Positions 1 through 10,086 of a stretch of DNA of 64,000 nucleotides are shown piece after piece. The stretch is from Clarkia xantiana subsp. parviflora. Its lineage: Eukaryota > Streptophyta > Magnoliopsida > Myrtales > Onagraceae. Where the stretch lies: NCBI GenBank assembly GCA_036873135.1, contig JAPTYO010000002.1, positions 20,610,452 to 20,674,451 of the forward strand, written 5' to 3'. A program made the translations under genes and the position numbers. Under the pieces are notes generated by a model. The model had not been told where the DNA came from, did no database searches, and was given only the letters and a program-made list of their open reading frames with translations. Each line of letters opens with the position of its first letter. The first letter of the stretch is position 1.

Positions 1-704
1 TTCAAAAATTTGAAAACACGGCTGAATTTCCTAGCACCAATTTGCTGTAGAAAAAAAAAAAAAAAACACGAACATTTTGCTAAAACAGATTCATTTGGCC
101 ATTAGACAGTACTATGAGTGCTACTTCTAGCTAGGTCACGCTTCTGTTCTGGAGCAAATAGGAAATAGGTTAATATGTTTACTTTTTTAAATATATATAT
201 AAACGGATTCAGATTTAGGTAATTGGGGTACTTGAACACCTATTTCGGAACCGAAAATACTAATTCTTAACTTTTTATTTAGAACAGTTTTAGAACCAAT
301 TACTTCTACCAGAACCGTTCCAAATAACCGATTCCAATTCGATTCCGATTCCAACTGAGTATTTTGCTCTTGCTCACCCTAGCTAGTTGTATGAAAGCAT
401 TGTCTATAATTCATTACGCGCACACTGATAATGTTTACAAACCTCGTATTCCTAAGTTGATGAGCGATGCATCTTTAGTGGAAGCAGGCATTCGTGTCGT
501 GTGTCCATCATACATGAGAAGATATTAAATAGGTACAGTCTGCCATCTCAGTGTATGGACCAACCATGAGAGACAAGTCATAAATGTACTCTAAATAATA
601 ATGTTGGTTAATATGTAATTACAATACAATTTTTTTTAATTAATCAATACCTCTTTTTTGGATAATAAAAATGATTTATCCTATAAATTAAAATATTTTT
701 TCAT
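1..704. other. AT-rich intergenic DNA
   Basis: No gene is seen here. The stretch has homopolymer A runs and low-complexity AT sequence, with no reading frame that resembles a known protein. Confidence 0.5.
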
Positions 705-880
705 ATATAGTATAATACGAGTGTCACTAATTTTGTAATTTTTTAAAAAAAAATCATATTGGACATGGTGAACCTTAGAGGACAAATGTCAGTTTGTTCT
801 CTAGGGTTTACCATGTCCAATAGTGTTTTAGAAATGAAAAAAAAAAAAAAAAATACAAAACTAGTGAAAATTATATTATC
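705..880. repeat. Foldback (MITE-like) element
   Basis: The two halves are imperfect inverted copies around a loop near 787-791. The inner arms read attggacatggtgaacc and, on the opposite strand, attggacatggtaaacc. The outer arms carry tcactaattttgtaa against tcactagttttgta, next to T-rich and A-rich runs. The size of about 175 bp and lack of coding capacity fit a MITE or a hairpin remnant. I could not define a target duplication. Confidence 0.55.
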
Positions 881-979
881 GGTCCAACAAAGAGTAGCAA
901 CGACGGTTGCTTGATATTGAACCGCATCTTTCTAAATGCGGAAGTTTTTATCAAACGATTACACTACCATCAAACTCTG

Positions 980-1975
980 CATGAATTATTTAGTCACTTT
1001 GTGGCCAAAAGAAAAATCTCTTGCCATTTTCGTGTTGGGGGCGTCATCCAACAGGCATGTATATGTACCTTCCAAAACCTTAAATTTGAATATGGTACAA
1101 TAGTGATGCAGATGGAACCGATTAGACTTCGAAGATTTTTTACCGTAAATAGTGTTTTTTCAGGCGGACGTTCGGATTTTGACGCGTGAATAGTGTTTTT
1201 CGGGCGGACACTGTTTTTTGGCCAAATTCTATCATCTGAGGCCTCAAAACCGCGTTTTATGTTATTTCGGGTCATTTTTACAGTTTTCAATTTATTTGGG
1301 ATTTTTTCGTTATTTTCGGTTATTCATAGATTAGGGTTTTCTATTTAAGACATTGTTGGCCGAATTTTACATTCAGTTATTGATAAATCAGAAAATCGAG
1401 GTTTTTCCTCAACCATGCGTTCGATTTCGTATTGCTTTCGATTTCTGCGCATCTATCCCACCATCACGCTGCATCAGATTGGTATCAGAGCCGAAGATTC
1501 TGCACGATGCCGTTCCTTGATTGGCTGACACCGAATCAAACCAGAACTGCTGTTGTTCTTGATAATCCAATTTATGATGAGTACGTTGAAGATGAAGACG
1601 TCACAGCGATGATCCACCATCATTCCACCTTCCATGATCCTGGATTCACCCTTTCCCCGACCGCCAGGAGCGACTTCGAAGGCCTTTTGACCTCCGATTT
1701 CGGGTACAAGCCACAAGGGAAATCGACCCCAACATCGGAACCAAGACCACACTCGAACACCACTTCACGTGAAATTTTTTATAATTTTGTGGCTGAGTGT
1801 GTTCTTCTTCCTGCTTCCTATTACTGGCCTTCGTTGCGCAAGATTCGAGGGAAAATCTTCTCTTCTCTGGAGAGAATGATGTGGACAAAGTCTCGGATTT
1901 GGGCGTGCGAGTACACTTTTTCATGCAAAAATGACGATCTGAGCAAGACCCATTGTATACTATGGATTTAACGTT
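980..1975 (+). mobile_element. Decayed Ty3/gypsy fragment A (LTR end, PBS, internal deletion)
   Basis: An LTR-like stretch with the TATA-like motif tatttaag near 1343 leads into a primer-binding site, TGGTATCAGAGC at 1480-1491, which matches the 3' end of initiator tRNA-Met as used by many plant LTR elements. Just after it a frame starting at 1507 reads MPFLDWLTPN and then DNPIYDEYVEDE. That resembles the acidic stretch after the gag zinc knuckle of the neighbouring element (YDNPVYDTYDDVVEE near 3330). Most of gag therefore appears to be deleted between leader and post-gag region. The outer edges are uncertain. Confidence 0.5.
1480..1491 (+). promoter_or_regulatory. Retrotransposon primer-binding site (initiator tRNA-Met type)
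   Basis: The sequence TGGTATCAGAGC is the classic complement of the plant initiator tRNA-Met 3' end. It lies right after the LTR-like region of fragment A. A near copy (TGGTATCAGA followed by TT) is at 2315-2324. Confidence 0.7.
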
Positions 1976-2039
1976 TGTTTTTCCAAATTCTTTCGATTAA
2001 GGGGTCGAAATTGCAGTTTTATGTTTCTGTCGGCCTTTT

Positions 2040-4130
2040 TTTTGTAATTTGTCGGTTTTGTTAGTCTGTTTGCAAATTTCAGATTTTTACCTAGGTTTAG
2101 GGTTTTTGTTTTCAGTATTTAAGATATGTTTAGCCTTCTTTATATTAAGTTTATTGATATATGAAAAAAATTTGAGGTTTTCCTCTACCATGCGTCAATT
2201 CTTCGGTATTCTGCGGAATCAACGAATTCTTGCGCCTCTATCCAACAAATACTCGGCATTCACCTAGAATCAACAAGTTTTTGTTCCATCTATCCCCATC
2301 ACGCTGCATCAGATTGGTATCAGATTCCAGTCGATCCTGCGCGATGCCACCGAAATGTCCAGGTCAAGCTGCTGCAGGCCAACCGGCGGGCAACGATGAA
2401 TGGCGACGTTTCTACGACCTACAACAACGTCAGATTGATGATCTGACACAGCGAATTGAGGAAGTCCATAATCGCGAAGATGATGAGACTCCCTCTGCTG
2501 AAAACCCTTTCTCGAGACATCACCAACCAACACAAGACCGACGTTGGGAACTAGGGTTTCGGATGGACATACCGGAATTCAATGGTGGCCTTAAAGGTGA
2601 CGACTTTATCGATTGGCTGGCTCAAGTGGAAGAATTACTGGAATACAAGGAGGTTCTAGACGACAAGCGTGTGCTCTTGGTTGCAACCCGTCTGCGTGGA
2701 CACGCGCAAGCCTGGTGGCAACAATTGAAGAATTCTCATGTTCGTCAGGGTAAGGTGAAGATCACATCTTGGGACAAATTTAAGAGGAAGCTTAAGGTTG
2801 CGTTCTTGCCATATAATTACGAAAGGGAAGTTTATCAACGCTTTCAACTTCTTCGTCAAGGCGCTCGTTCCGTTGATGAATATACTCAAGAATTCTACCA
2901 GCAGCAGTCTCGCACTGACCTTTTCGAATCCTCTAAACAGTTGGTTGCTCGTTATATCGGTGGTCTGCTGCGTGTGTAATTGCAGGACGTGCTCAATATG
3001 TTTGATCCTTTGAGTGTGTCTGAAGCTTATCAACGTGCTTTACAAGCAGAAGAGCAAGCTGCTCGGCGTGCCAATACTGGGTCTCGCCATTCTAGTTCCA
3101 GTGGTCCATCTACACCCACTCCCCGCGGAACCACCGAGCAACCAACCCTCCCACCAGTTCGAACCTCTACGGCACCCCCCCCCCCCCCAAGGTCGCGGTG
3201 GCGGCGGACTGCACTGCTTCAAGTGTGGTGAACCTGGCCATCGACAATATGAGTGTCGGAAATCAGCCACGGGCACACGGGGTCTTTTCACTGACACTGC
3301 TGGAGAGGTAACTGATTATGATGCTAATTATGATAATCCTGTCTATGACACCTATGATGATGTGGTTGAAGAGCATGTCGTTGGTGATACTGGTGATCTT
3401 TTAATGGTGCGGCGCACATTCCTAACGCCTCGAGCCCCAAAAGCATATGCTACTTAGCTGCGCACCAACCTGTTCTAGTCAACGTGCACTATCAGCGGAA
3501 AGGTGTGCAGCTTCATTATCGACACAGGCAGTTGCGAGAACGTGATTTCAGATACGGCAGTCACGAAGTTGGGTCTTACTATGGACAATCATCTGAAGCC
3601 ATATAAGCTTGTTTGGCTAAAAAAGGGTATGAATATCACTGTCTCTAAACGTGCTCTTGTGCAGTTTTCTATTGGCACTACATATAATGATCAGATATCC
3701 TGTGATGTGGTTCCTATGGATGCTTCTCATTTACTTCTTGGTCGTCCCTGGCAATATGACCTTGATGTGCAGCATAACGGTCGTTTCAACACCTATTCCT
3801 TCTTATTTCATGGCAAGAAAATAGTGCTGGTTCCGAGCAAGCCTCGCACTACACATGTCGCGTGCGAACAGAAACAAACTACATTATTATCTCGTGCTCC
3901 TTTTCAGGCTGCGATTGAGGACTCAAAAATAGTGCATTTGCTATTTTCTCATGAAATTTGAGCTAATCATTCTGCAGATGTGCCAATAGCAGTTCAGACT
4001 TTACTGAAGGAACTTGATGACGTATTCCCTGAGTCCCTCCCACCTGAGTTGCCCCCTCTACGAGATATTCAGCGCCAGAATGATCTAGTTCCTGGTGCGG
4101 CTCTGCCTAATCAGCCGCATTATCGGATAT
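2040..4130 (+). mobile_element. Truncated Ty3/gypsy element B
   Basis: An LTR-like 3' end (about 2090-2310) is followed by a mutated primer-binding site at 2315-2324 and then gag, zinc knuckle, aspartic protease and the linker before reverse transcriptase. It stops at about 4130 with no reverse transcriptase, RNase H, integrase or 3' LTR. The LTR end and leader are related to those of fragment A, so the two may be remnants of one recombined element or of two relatives. The 3' truncation lies only about 10 bp before the TATA-like box of the neighbouring RRM-like pseudogene. Confidence 0.7.
2344..4128 (+). pseudogene. Gypsy gag-protease remnant
   Basis: The frame starts at ATG 2344 (MPPKCPGQ). 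It carries a retrotransposon gag domain ([18 protein letters not shown]; the W-x5-W-like region near 2710; [12 protein letters not shown] near 2870) and then a CX2CX4HX4C zinc knuckle (CFKCGEPGHRQYEC, near 3220-3260). An aspartic protease follows with the IDTGS active-site motif near 3520 and the LLGRPW motif near 3735. The last recognisable part is the linker [19 protein letters not shown] near 4015-4070. Breaks seen: a TAA nonsense codon at 2977, a frame change at the C14 run around 3175-3188, TAG codons at about 3455 and 3476, and a TGA at 3959. It is dead. The linker style suggests a chromovirus-like lineage, but that is an inference because the diagnostic domains are missing. Confidence 0.8.
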
Positions 4131-4141
4131 GTCATATCCAC

Positions 4142-4148
4142 TATAAAA
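4142..4148 (+). promoter_or_regulatory. TATA box of the RRM-like pseudogene
   Basis: TATAAAA lies 56 bp upstream of the pseudogene ATG at 4204, in a context (ctataaaaaccctaatc) typical of plant core promoters. The truncated gypsy element B ends just before it. Confidence 0.45.
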
Positions 4149-4203
4149 ACCCTAATCATTTCCATCCACACACCATTTCTCAGTTCCCATAGCAATATTA
4201 GCA

Positions 4204-5089
4204 ATGGCTTTGTCATCGTCTAACTTCTCTTTCTTAGCCTACCCTCCAAATTTCGAAGAAACCCTAGTTCCCACCCACGCGGAGATCACTTCATTCCATA
4301 GCATAGACCGAACTCTACACACCCGCCTCGCCATCAACCTGAGGCGCGACCCGTTTGTGTCGATGCGCCCTGTGGATTTGGCTCGAGCGTGTAGGGTGCC
4401 ACCCTGGCACTCTCATTCTCCGAATCAACGACCTCATCGACCAGTCCCTCCACACTCTTTTCGACGAGGCGGTGGCCATCTTGGCTTGCCTCGCCAACCA
4501 CAACTTTCGCCCGGAGCACAAAACCCGTATCCTCCACCTCACCCAGGCAATAACCGGTCAGGACTTCGTATCGCTTAAAGGCTTCCACGCGAACCGAGAT
4601 GACATCGCCCAAGACATCCGGAAAATTGTCATGGATGAGGTGTGTTGGAGGGCGTTCATTGGCATCATCGGTCGGGCCGTCGAAATCCAAGTGTTGTCGA
4701 ACCCTAATTTCCGACCCGAACGAGTATAATAATGGCGGTCTTCCAAACCCTAGTAGCAACCATTATTTTTACCGAACTGGTCGGCCGGTGCCGCCGAATG
4801 TACCGTACTATATGGAGGGAGGGTACATGGATGTGCTGTTTAGTCGGGTGTCCAAATCTAGGGTTGAAATGGAGGCGTTCCGTGAGTTTCTTAACAATGA
4901 ATTAGGAGATGTGTTGGAGCAAGATTATTATATATTATTACATAAATGGAGAAGAGTCGGATGAGAAGGAAGAATATGAGTATAACGCGCGCAGTGGTTC
5001 CTTTTCCTTTCCTCCTGAAGAGAGGACAACATTCCTTAATTACCTTCTCAAAAGGATACCCCATTTCTGAACGAGAAGTTGCTCACAAG
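4204..5089 (+). pseudogene. Plant RRM-like family gene, first exon, decayed
   Basis: The reading starts MALSSSNFSFLAYPPNFEE at 4204. It continues in another frame with LWIWLERVGCHPGTLI and INDLIDQSLHTLFDEAVAIL (from about 4368). A third frame carries NNGGLPNPSSNHYFYRTGRP (from about 4728). The end is FPPEERTT then ITFSKGYPISEREVAHK, followed by a GT donor at about 5090. PPEERT-FLTFSKGYPIS is a hallmark I associate with an uncharacterised plant family with an RRM-like C-terminal domain. At least three frame changes (near 4368, 4725 and 5038) make it non-functional. The rest of the gene reappears at 13569, beyond the Tat-type retrotransposon. The function of the family is not known to me. Confidence 0.65.
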
Positions 5090-5716
5090 GTCTCTCTCTC
5101 TCTTTTTCTCTCGGGATCGATAAATACTATTTGGTTTTATTCACTACCGGATCTATTACATAATACACGTATATTCACTCTATATATGTCTATTGAATCT
5201 GATAGCTATATTAAACACAATCCGATAGTGAGGCACGTAAGTGTTAAATTGTGGAAGATGCGGTACAATTCCAAAAGACGGGATTTTTCTAACATGGTTC
5301 ATAAAGTAATATATGTTTAAACTAATTTTATTATTAGATTGAACTTAATTGTAATTAAAAAACTTTAAAAATATATATTTTTTTAATTATATATTTAGTT
5401 TTTGCATCATGTTAATTATTTTTATAGGAGGTGCTTGTAAAATCCGTAAAAAAAAATGTTGTTTAATTAACTCTAAAGAAATATTTGTTTATTTTCAATA
5501 TAACCCTTTAATGTTTAAAGTCTTATGGGGTTTGCCATCTCCCCCCCGTAACTTTTGATGTAATGTGATTTTAGACCTAAAATATGTATTTATTTTCAAT
5601 TTAACCATTCAAGTCTTATATAATTTGCCCCGGCCCCCATTTTTTTTTAAAAAAATTTATATTTTGGATGTGTATGCCCCAACTCTAACTTGATGTTGCA
5701 TGACTGGGCGGGGAGA
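5090..5716 (+). other. Left part of the pseudogene intron
   Basis: The stretch between the putative donor at about 5090 and the 5' edge of the Tat-type element is AT-rich and has no coding features that I recognise. Together with 13405-13568 it would have made an intron of about 0.8 kb before the insertion. Confidence 0.45.
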
Positions 5717-6368
5717 TGTTGGATCACGGCGGGAACTCCGGTTACGGTGACGGATTCCTTAGCTCCTCGCAATCCTGCAGAAGGGGAATAGAGGGCGGTG
5801 GCCCAGAATCCCTCTCCGATGCTTAACGTAAGTACGGTGGTCAACAGATCAAGCAAGCAGTATTTGTGTGTATGTCAAAAAACGTAACCCTAATCTGGAA
5901 TACCTTCCCTCCTTTTATAGAGGAAAGGCTATCCCAGTTACCTGATTAGGCGGTTGGATTGTGATCCACTATCCCACATATCTCGCCGTATATCTTGCCA
6001 CGTATCTTGTACAGTTATTCGTATCCCACATATCTCGCCCATTATACCATTACTGTGATCATGGCGAGATTTCCGGGATTGTGCTCTTACTGGCGAGTCT
6101 CGATCATTATCGGAGACTCCCAGGTTGCATCGTTGAGGATTCGGTGTCGGGGAGTGGCATCAACTCCCATATCGGGACCGACTACGTCCAGGTCCGATAT
6201 CTTCGGGGCTCTCCCCTGTCGGAGCCATACTTACTCGGGGCTATTCAATGTCGGGACCTCCTTCCGTCGGAGCCCTTAGCCTTCCAGCAGCCCAGCTCCT
6301 AGCCCAACGGGCCTAGTCGCCGTTTGCCAATCGTTTAGGGGCCTAACGGCCTTCGCCGGGGCCCATCA
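5717..6368 (-). repeat. 3' LTR of the Tat-type element
   Basis: The 652-bp copy begins tgttggatcacggcgg and ends ggggcccatca on the plus strand, giving canonical TG...CA ends. I find no difference from the copy at 12753-13404. Confidence 0.95.
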
Positions 6369-6380
6369 TTTGCCCCCAAG
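6369..6380 (-). promoter_or_regulatory. Polypurine tract of the Tat-type element
   Basis: On the minus strand this reads ttgggggcaaa directly before the LTR start tgatgggcccc. It is the expected position and composition for plus-strand DNA priming. Confidence 0.75.
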
Positions 6381-6441
6381 ACGTGAGGGACTTATAGTGC
6401 GTCGCGTCTTTCAATATCGGACCCTTCCACATCCCAGTCGT

Positions 6442-6960
6442 GACGTCCAATGACGCTTTTTAATCGAACCTTAAAAACTTAAGGATTTTCGGACGTCCAA
6501 TGACGCTTTTTAATCAGACCTTAAAACTTAAGGATTTTCGGACGTCCAATGACGCTTTTTAATCGGACCTTAAAACTTAAGGATTTTCGGACGTCCAATG
6601 ACGCTTTTTAATCGAACCTTAAAAACTTAAGGATTTTCGGACGTCCAATGACGCTTTTTAATCGAACCTTAAAAACTTAAGGATTTTCGGACGTCCAATG
6701 ACGCTTTTTAATCAGACCTTAAAACTTAAGGATTTTCGGACGTCCAATGACGCTTTTTAATCGAACCTTAAAAACTTAAGGATTTTCGGACGTCCAATGA
6801 CGCTTTTTAATCAGACCTTAAAACTTAAGGATTTTCGGACGTCCAATGACGCTTTTTAATCGAACCTTAAAAACTTAAGGATTTTCGGACGTCCAATGAC
6901 GCTTTTTGATCGGACCTTAAAAACTTAAGGATTTTCGGACGTCCAATGACGCTTTTTAAT
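6442..6960 (-). repeat. 50-bp tandem array in the element's 3' untranslated region
   Basis: About 10.4 copies of a 49-50 bp unit beginning gacgtccaatgacgcttttt. Copies differ mainly at aatcgaacc, aatcagacc or aatcggacc and in one A of the following A run. Each unit contains ccttaa...ttaagg, a short inverted repeat able to form a hairpin. The array lies between the integrase gene and the polypurine tract. Tandem arrays in this position are known for Tat-lineage elements and are thought to seed satellite DNA. Confidence 0.93.
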
Positions 6961-7087
6961 GTATCGAGAACAACTCAGGAATACTTTGATCAGAAGTAAC
7001 CTCTTTATTGATTGATGTCTTTAACATAGCACGCACCACTCAGGGCGACTTAATTACATCTTCGCGCCTCTACGGACGACTTATTTG

Positions 7088-7876
7088 TCAAACATGGCAT
7101 TTCTTCAGATGTTCACCACTAAAGGTGTTTCTTAAAACCTTGCCGTCGAGATCCTCTAACTTGTAAGCGTTCGGGGCCGGCATGCCTACGATCTTGTAAG
7201 GCCCTTCCCATTTCGGGGACATCTTGTTGATCCGGTCTTGTAGGGCGAATTCATTCCGTCGTAGGACCAGTTCTCCTGCGTAGAACTGTCGCGACTTGAC
7301 CTTCCGATTGTAGTACCTGGCCGTCGCCAAACGCATCCGAGCTTGCGCTATGTCGGCCTCCAGCCGTTTTTCCTCTAGCAAGGATAACTCCAGGCGCCTT
7401 GTTTCGTCATTCGTCAAAGGTCCTATCCTGGCTCTTCCTGGACTCGTCGAGGGCTCATAGCTGCTGGTTCGATGGGACGCCACAGCGATTTCCACGGGAG
7501 CGACCGCCTCTGTTCCATAAACAAGTGCAAACGGGGTTTCACCTGTTGACCGCTTGGGTGTCGTTCGGACCGCCCACAACACGTTCTCCAGTTTGTCCAG
7601 CCATTTTCCGTCCAAAGCGTAGACCCTCTTCCTCAAGCCCTCCATCACGATTTTGTTGGCCGCCTCTACCTGCCCATTGGTCTGAGCGTGGTGGACGGAT
7701 GCTGTTCGATGCTCGATACCGAACTCGTCTAGGAACCTCTCCAACTGGGCCCCATTAAACGGAGGACCATTGTCACTGATGATCACCTTCGGCACCCCAT
7801 ATCTCGACAAAATTCGGGTCTGAAGGAACTTAATGATATGTCCTGCTGTTGTTTTGGCTAACGGCTTAGCCTCGAT
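7088..7876 (-). pseudogene. Tat-type integrase, C-terminal part
   Basis: This continues the integrase core after the nonsense codon at 7877-7879. It contains SRYGVPKVIISDNGPPF with the second catalytic Asp, then QTNGQVEAANK with the catalytic Glu. The C-terminal region ends with KMSPKWEGPYKIVG and NTFSGEHLKKCHV. The first readable ATG is at 7810, but the frame is continuous with the upstream part apart from one TAG where the family has Trp (TGG to TAG, one base). It cannot be made as part of the polyprotein without readthrough. Confidence 0.88.
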
Positions 7877-10078
7877 CTACTTCGAGAAGTAGTCGATCGC
7901 GACCAGCAGATGTGTGCACTGGCTCTTTGCTTTCGGAAGGGGTCCCACCAGGTCAATGCCCCACTGTGCGAAGGGCCAAGCACTCCCAATGGGCATCAAA
8001 TCAGCGGCGGGGGCTGTGATATTCGAAGCATATCTCTGACACGCGTCACAGGATCGAACAAGCGTCGTTGCCTCCTTATTCATCGTAGGCCAATAATATC
8101 CCAAGTTCAACGCCTTCCTCAGGATAGATCGAGCGCCCTCGTGACAGGCTGCGACTCCTTCATGCAATTCTCTCAGAATCCGAGTCGTATCGGGTTCGGC
8201 CACGCATTTCAAGAAGGGCGTCGAAAGCAGACCCTTTTTGTACAACTGGTTGCCCACCATCGCGTAATTAATTGACATTCGTCGCAGTCGCTCCGCTGCC
8301 ACTTTATCTTCAGGAAGTGCCCCCGTAGTTAAGTACACAATCATCGGGGTCATCCAAGTGGATTCCTCCTCTGACCCTGTCCCGATAGCGCACACCTCCG
8401 ACGGATCGGTGATCGATAGAATCACCTTCTCCAAGAAGTGTACCTTCCGACTCTCTTCCAAAGGTGCCCCCAAGGCATATTTGCTCAAGGCATCAGCCTC
8501 CACATTCTCTTCCCTCGGAATCGCCTCGATATCAAAGCTTTTGAAGCTCTCCTTCAAGGTCCTAGCCTCCTGAAGATACTTCTTCATGACCGGATTCTTT
8601 GCTCCATACTGCCCCCGAACCTGATTTACAATCAGGCTAGCATCACACTTCACCTTCAAATGTTCAATTCCGGTGCCCTTCGCGATTTTCAGCCCCGTTA
8701 TGAGAGCCTCATATTCCGCCTCGTTATTGGTGGCTCTAAATGTTAGGGCCAATGCATATCGAAGTGGCTCCGCCCCGCCTGGCGGAATCAATACGAACCC
8801 CGCCCCCGATCCGTCCGAGCTTGAGGAGCCATCCGTGTACAACTCCCAGGTGTTCTCCTTATTTGGCTGTTCCGACTGCCCTGCCGTCAGGGCCTCTTCA
8901 GTATTCCCGGTTGCCCCCTCTACTGTTTCCGTTGCTTCAGGATCGGGAATAGTAGATTCAACTATAAAGTCGGCCAATGCCTGCCCTTTGATAGCTGTTC
9001 TCGGAGCGAAATGAATTCGAAACTCGCTAAGTTCCACGGCCCACTTTACTAGTCTCCCCGACGCATCGGGCCGGTTCAAGAAGTGTTTCAATGGCTGATC
9101 AGTCAACACCGTAATTTCATGCGCATGGAAGTAGGGCCGTAACTTTCGAGCAGTAATAATCAACGCAAAGAGGTACTTCTCAATCGGAGGGTAATTCATT
9201 TCACTCTTGGCAAACGCCTTGCTTACATAATAGACAGGAATCTGATTGCCCTCGACAGCTTTAACTAGAACAGAGCTTATTGCAAACGAAGAAATAGCCA
9301 AATAAAGATAGAGCGGCTCGCCTGGAGTTGGCTTCGCAAGTGGCGGGAGGTCGCGGAGATGTTGTTTGAGCGCTTGGAACGCCTCCTCACATTCAGCAGT
9401 CCACTCGAACTGTCGGTTGGCTCTTAACACACTGAAAAATGGCATCGACCGGTCGCTGGCCTTGGATAAGAAGCGATTCATCGAAGCCAGCCGACCGTTC
9501 AGCACCAGCACCTCCCTATGATTGGTCGGGGACTGCATCATCTCTATCGCCCTTAGTTTTTCGGGATTCACCTCGATCCCCCTCTGGCTCACCATGAAGC
9601 CTAAGAACTTCCCGGAATGGACTCCGAAAGCACATTTGGCTGGATTCAGGCGGACCTGGTGGAGCTTCATCCTCTCGAAGGCCATTGCCAAGTTGCCAAC
9701 GTGGTCTGATGCTCGTCGGGACTTCACCAGCATGTCATCTACATAGGCTTCCATGGTACTCCCAATCATGTCCCCGAACAGCTTGTTCACCATTCTCTGG
9801 TATGTCGCCCCCGCATTCACCAGGCCGAAAGGCATGACGTCGTACTGGAAGACTTCACTGTCAGCGTAAAAGGCGTTATGTGGGGCATCCTTTTTCGCCA
9901 TCTTTATCTGGTTATAACCAGAATAAGCATCCATAAAGCTTAGCAGCTCATGCCCCGATGTAGCATCCACCAGTTGGTCGATCCGAGGGAGTGGATAACA
10001 GTCCTTCGGGCAAGCCTTGTTTAAGTCGCGGAAGTCGACACACATCCGCCACTTTCCGTTGCTCTTCCTCACCAGCAC
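7877..10078 (-). CDS. Tat-type pol: reverse transcriptase, RNase H, second RNase H, integrase N-terminal part
   Basis: The 733-residue frame starts inside the reverse transcriptase domain. It shows FMDAYSGYNQIKM (about residues 48-60), MPFGLVNAGATYQRM (82-96) and the catalytic YVDD (112-115). The RNase H is in VLTDQPLKHFLNRPDASGRL and the following FAPRTAIKGQALADFI. A second RNase H follows, with WELYTDGSSSSDGSGAG, NNEAEYEAL and NVEADALSKYA. After that come the integrase zinc finger (H-x-H-like CHEG... with CDACQRY) and the first catalytic Asp region (WGIDLVGPLPKAK, DYFSK). The true protein would begin upstream in the protease frame. A 1-nt deletion near 10118 separates the two, so the ATG at 10078 is not a real start. 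Confidence 0.9.
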   Translation of the reverse strand: MLVRKSNGKWRMCVDFRDLNKACPKDCYPLPRIDQLVDATSGHELLSFMDAYSGYNQIKMAKKDAPHNAFYADSEVFQYDVMPFGLVNAGATYQRMVNKLFGDMIGSTMEAYVDDMLVKSRRASDHVGNLAMAFERMKLHQVRLNPAKCAFGVHSGKFLGFMVSQRGIEVNPEKLRAIEMMQSPTNHREVLVLNGRLASMNRFLSKASDRSMPFFSVLRANRQFEWTAECEEAFQALKQHLRDLPPLAKPTPGEPLYLYLAISSFAISSVLVKAVEGNQIPVYYVSKAFAKSEMNYPPIEKYLFALIITARKLRPYFHAHEITVLTDQPLKHFLNRPDASGRLVKWAVELSEFRIHFAPRTAIKGQALADFIVESTIPDPEATETVEGATGNTEEALTAGQSEQPNKENTWELYTDGSSSSDGSGAGFVLIPPGGAEPLRYALALTFRATNNEAEYEALITGLKIAKGTGIEHLKVKCDASLIVNQVRGQYGAKNPVMKKYLQEARTLKESFKSFDIEAIPREENVEADALSKYALGAPLEESRKVHFLEKVILSITDPSEVCAIGTGSEEESTWMTPMIVYLTTGALPEDKVAAERLRRMSINYAMVGNQLYKKGLLSTPFLKCVAEPDTTRILRELHEGVAACHEGARSILRKALNLGYYWPTMNKEATTLVRSCDACQRYASNITAPAADLMPIGSAWPFAQWGIDLVGPLPKAKSQCTHLLVAIDYFSK

Positions 10079-10086
10079 TGGGTTGG

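Noticed and set aside
6442..6960. CRISPR-like array of 50-bp units
   Set aside because: The units are directly adjacent with no spacers, lie inside a plant retrotransposon and vary like a minisatellite.
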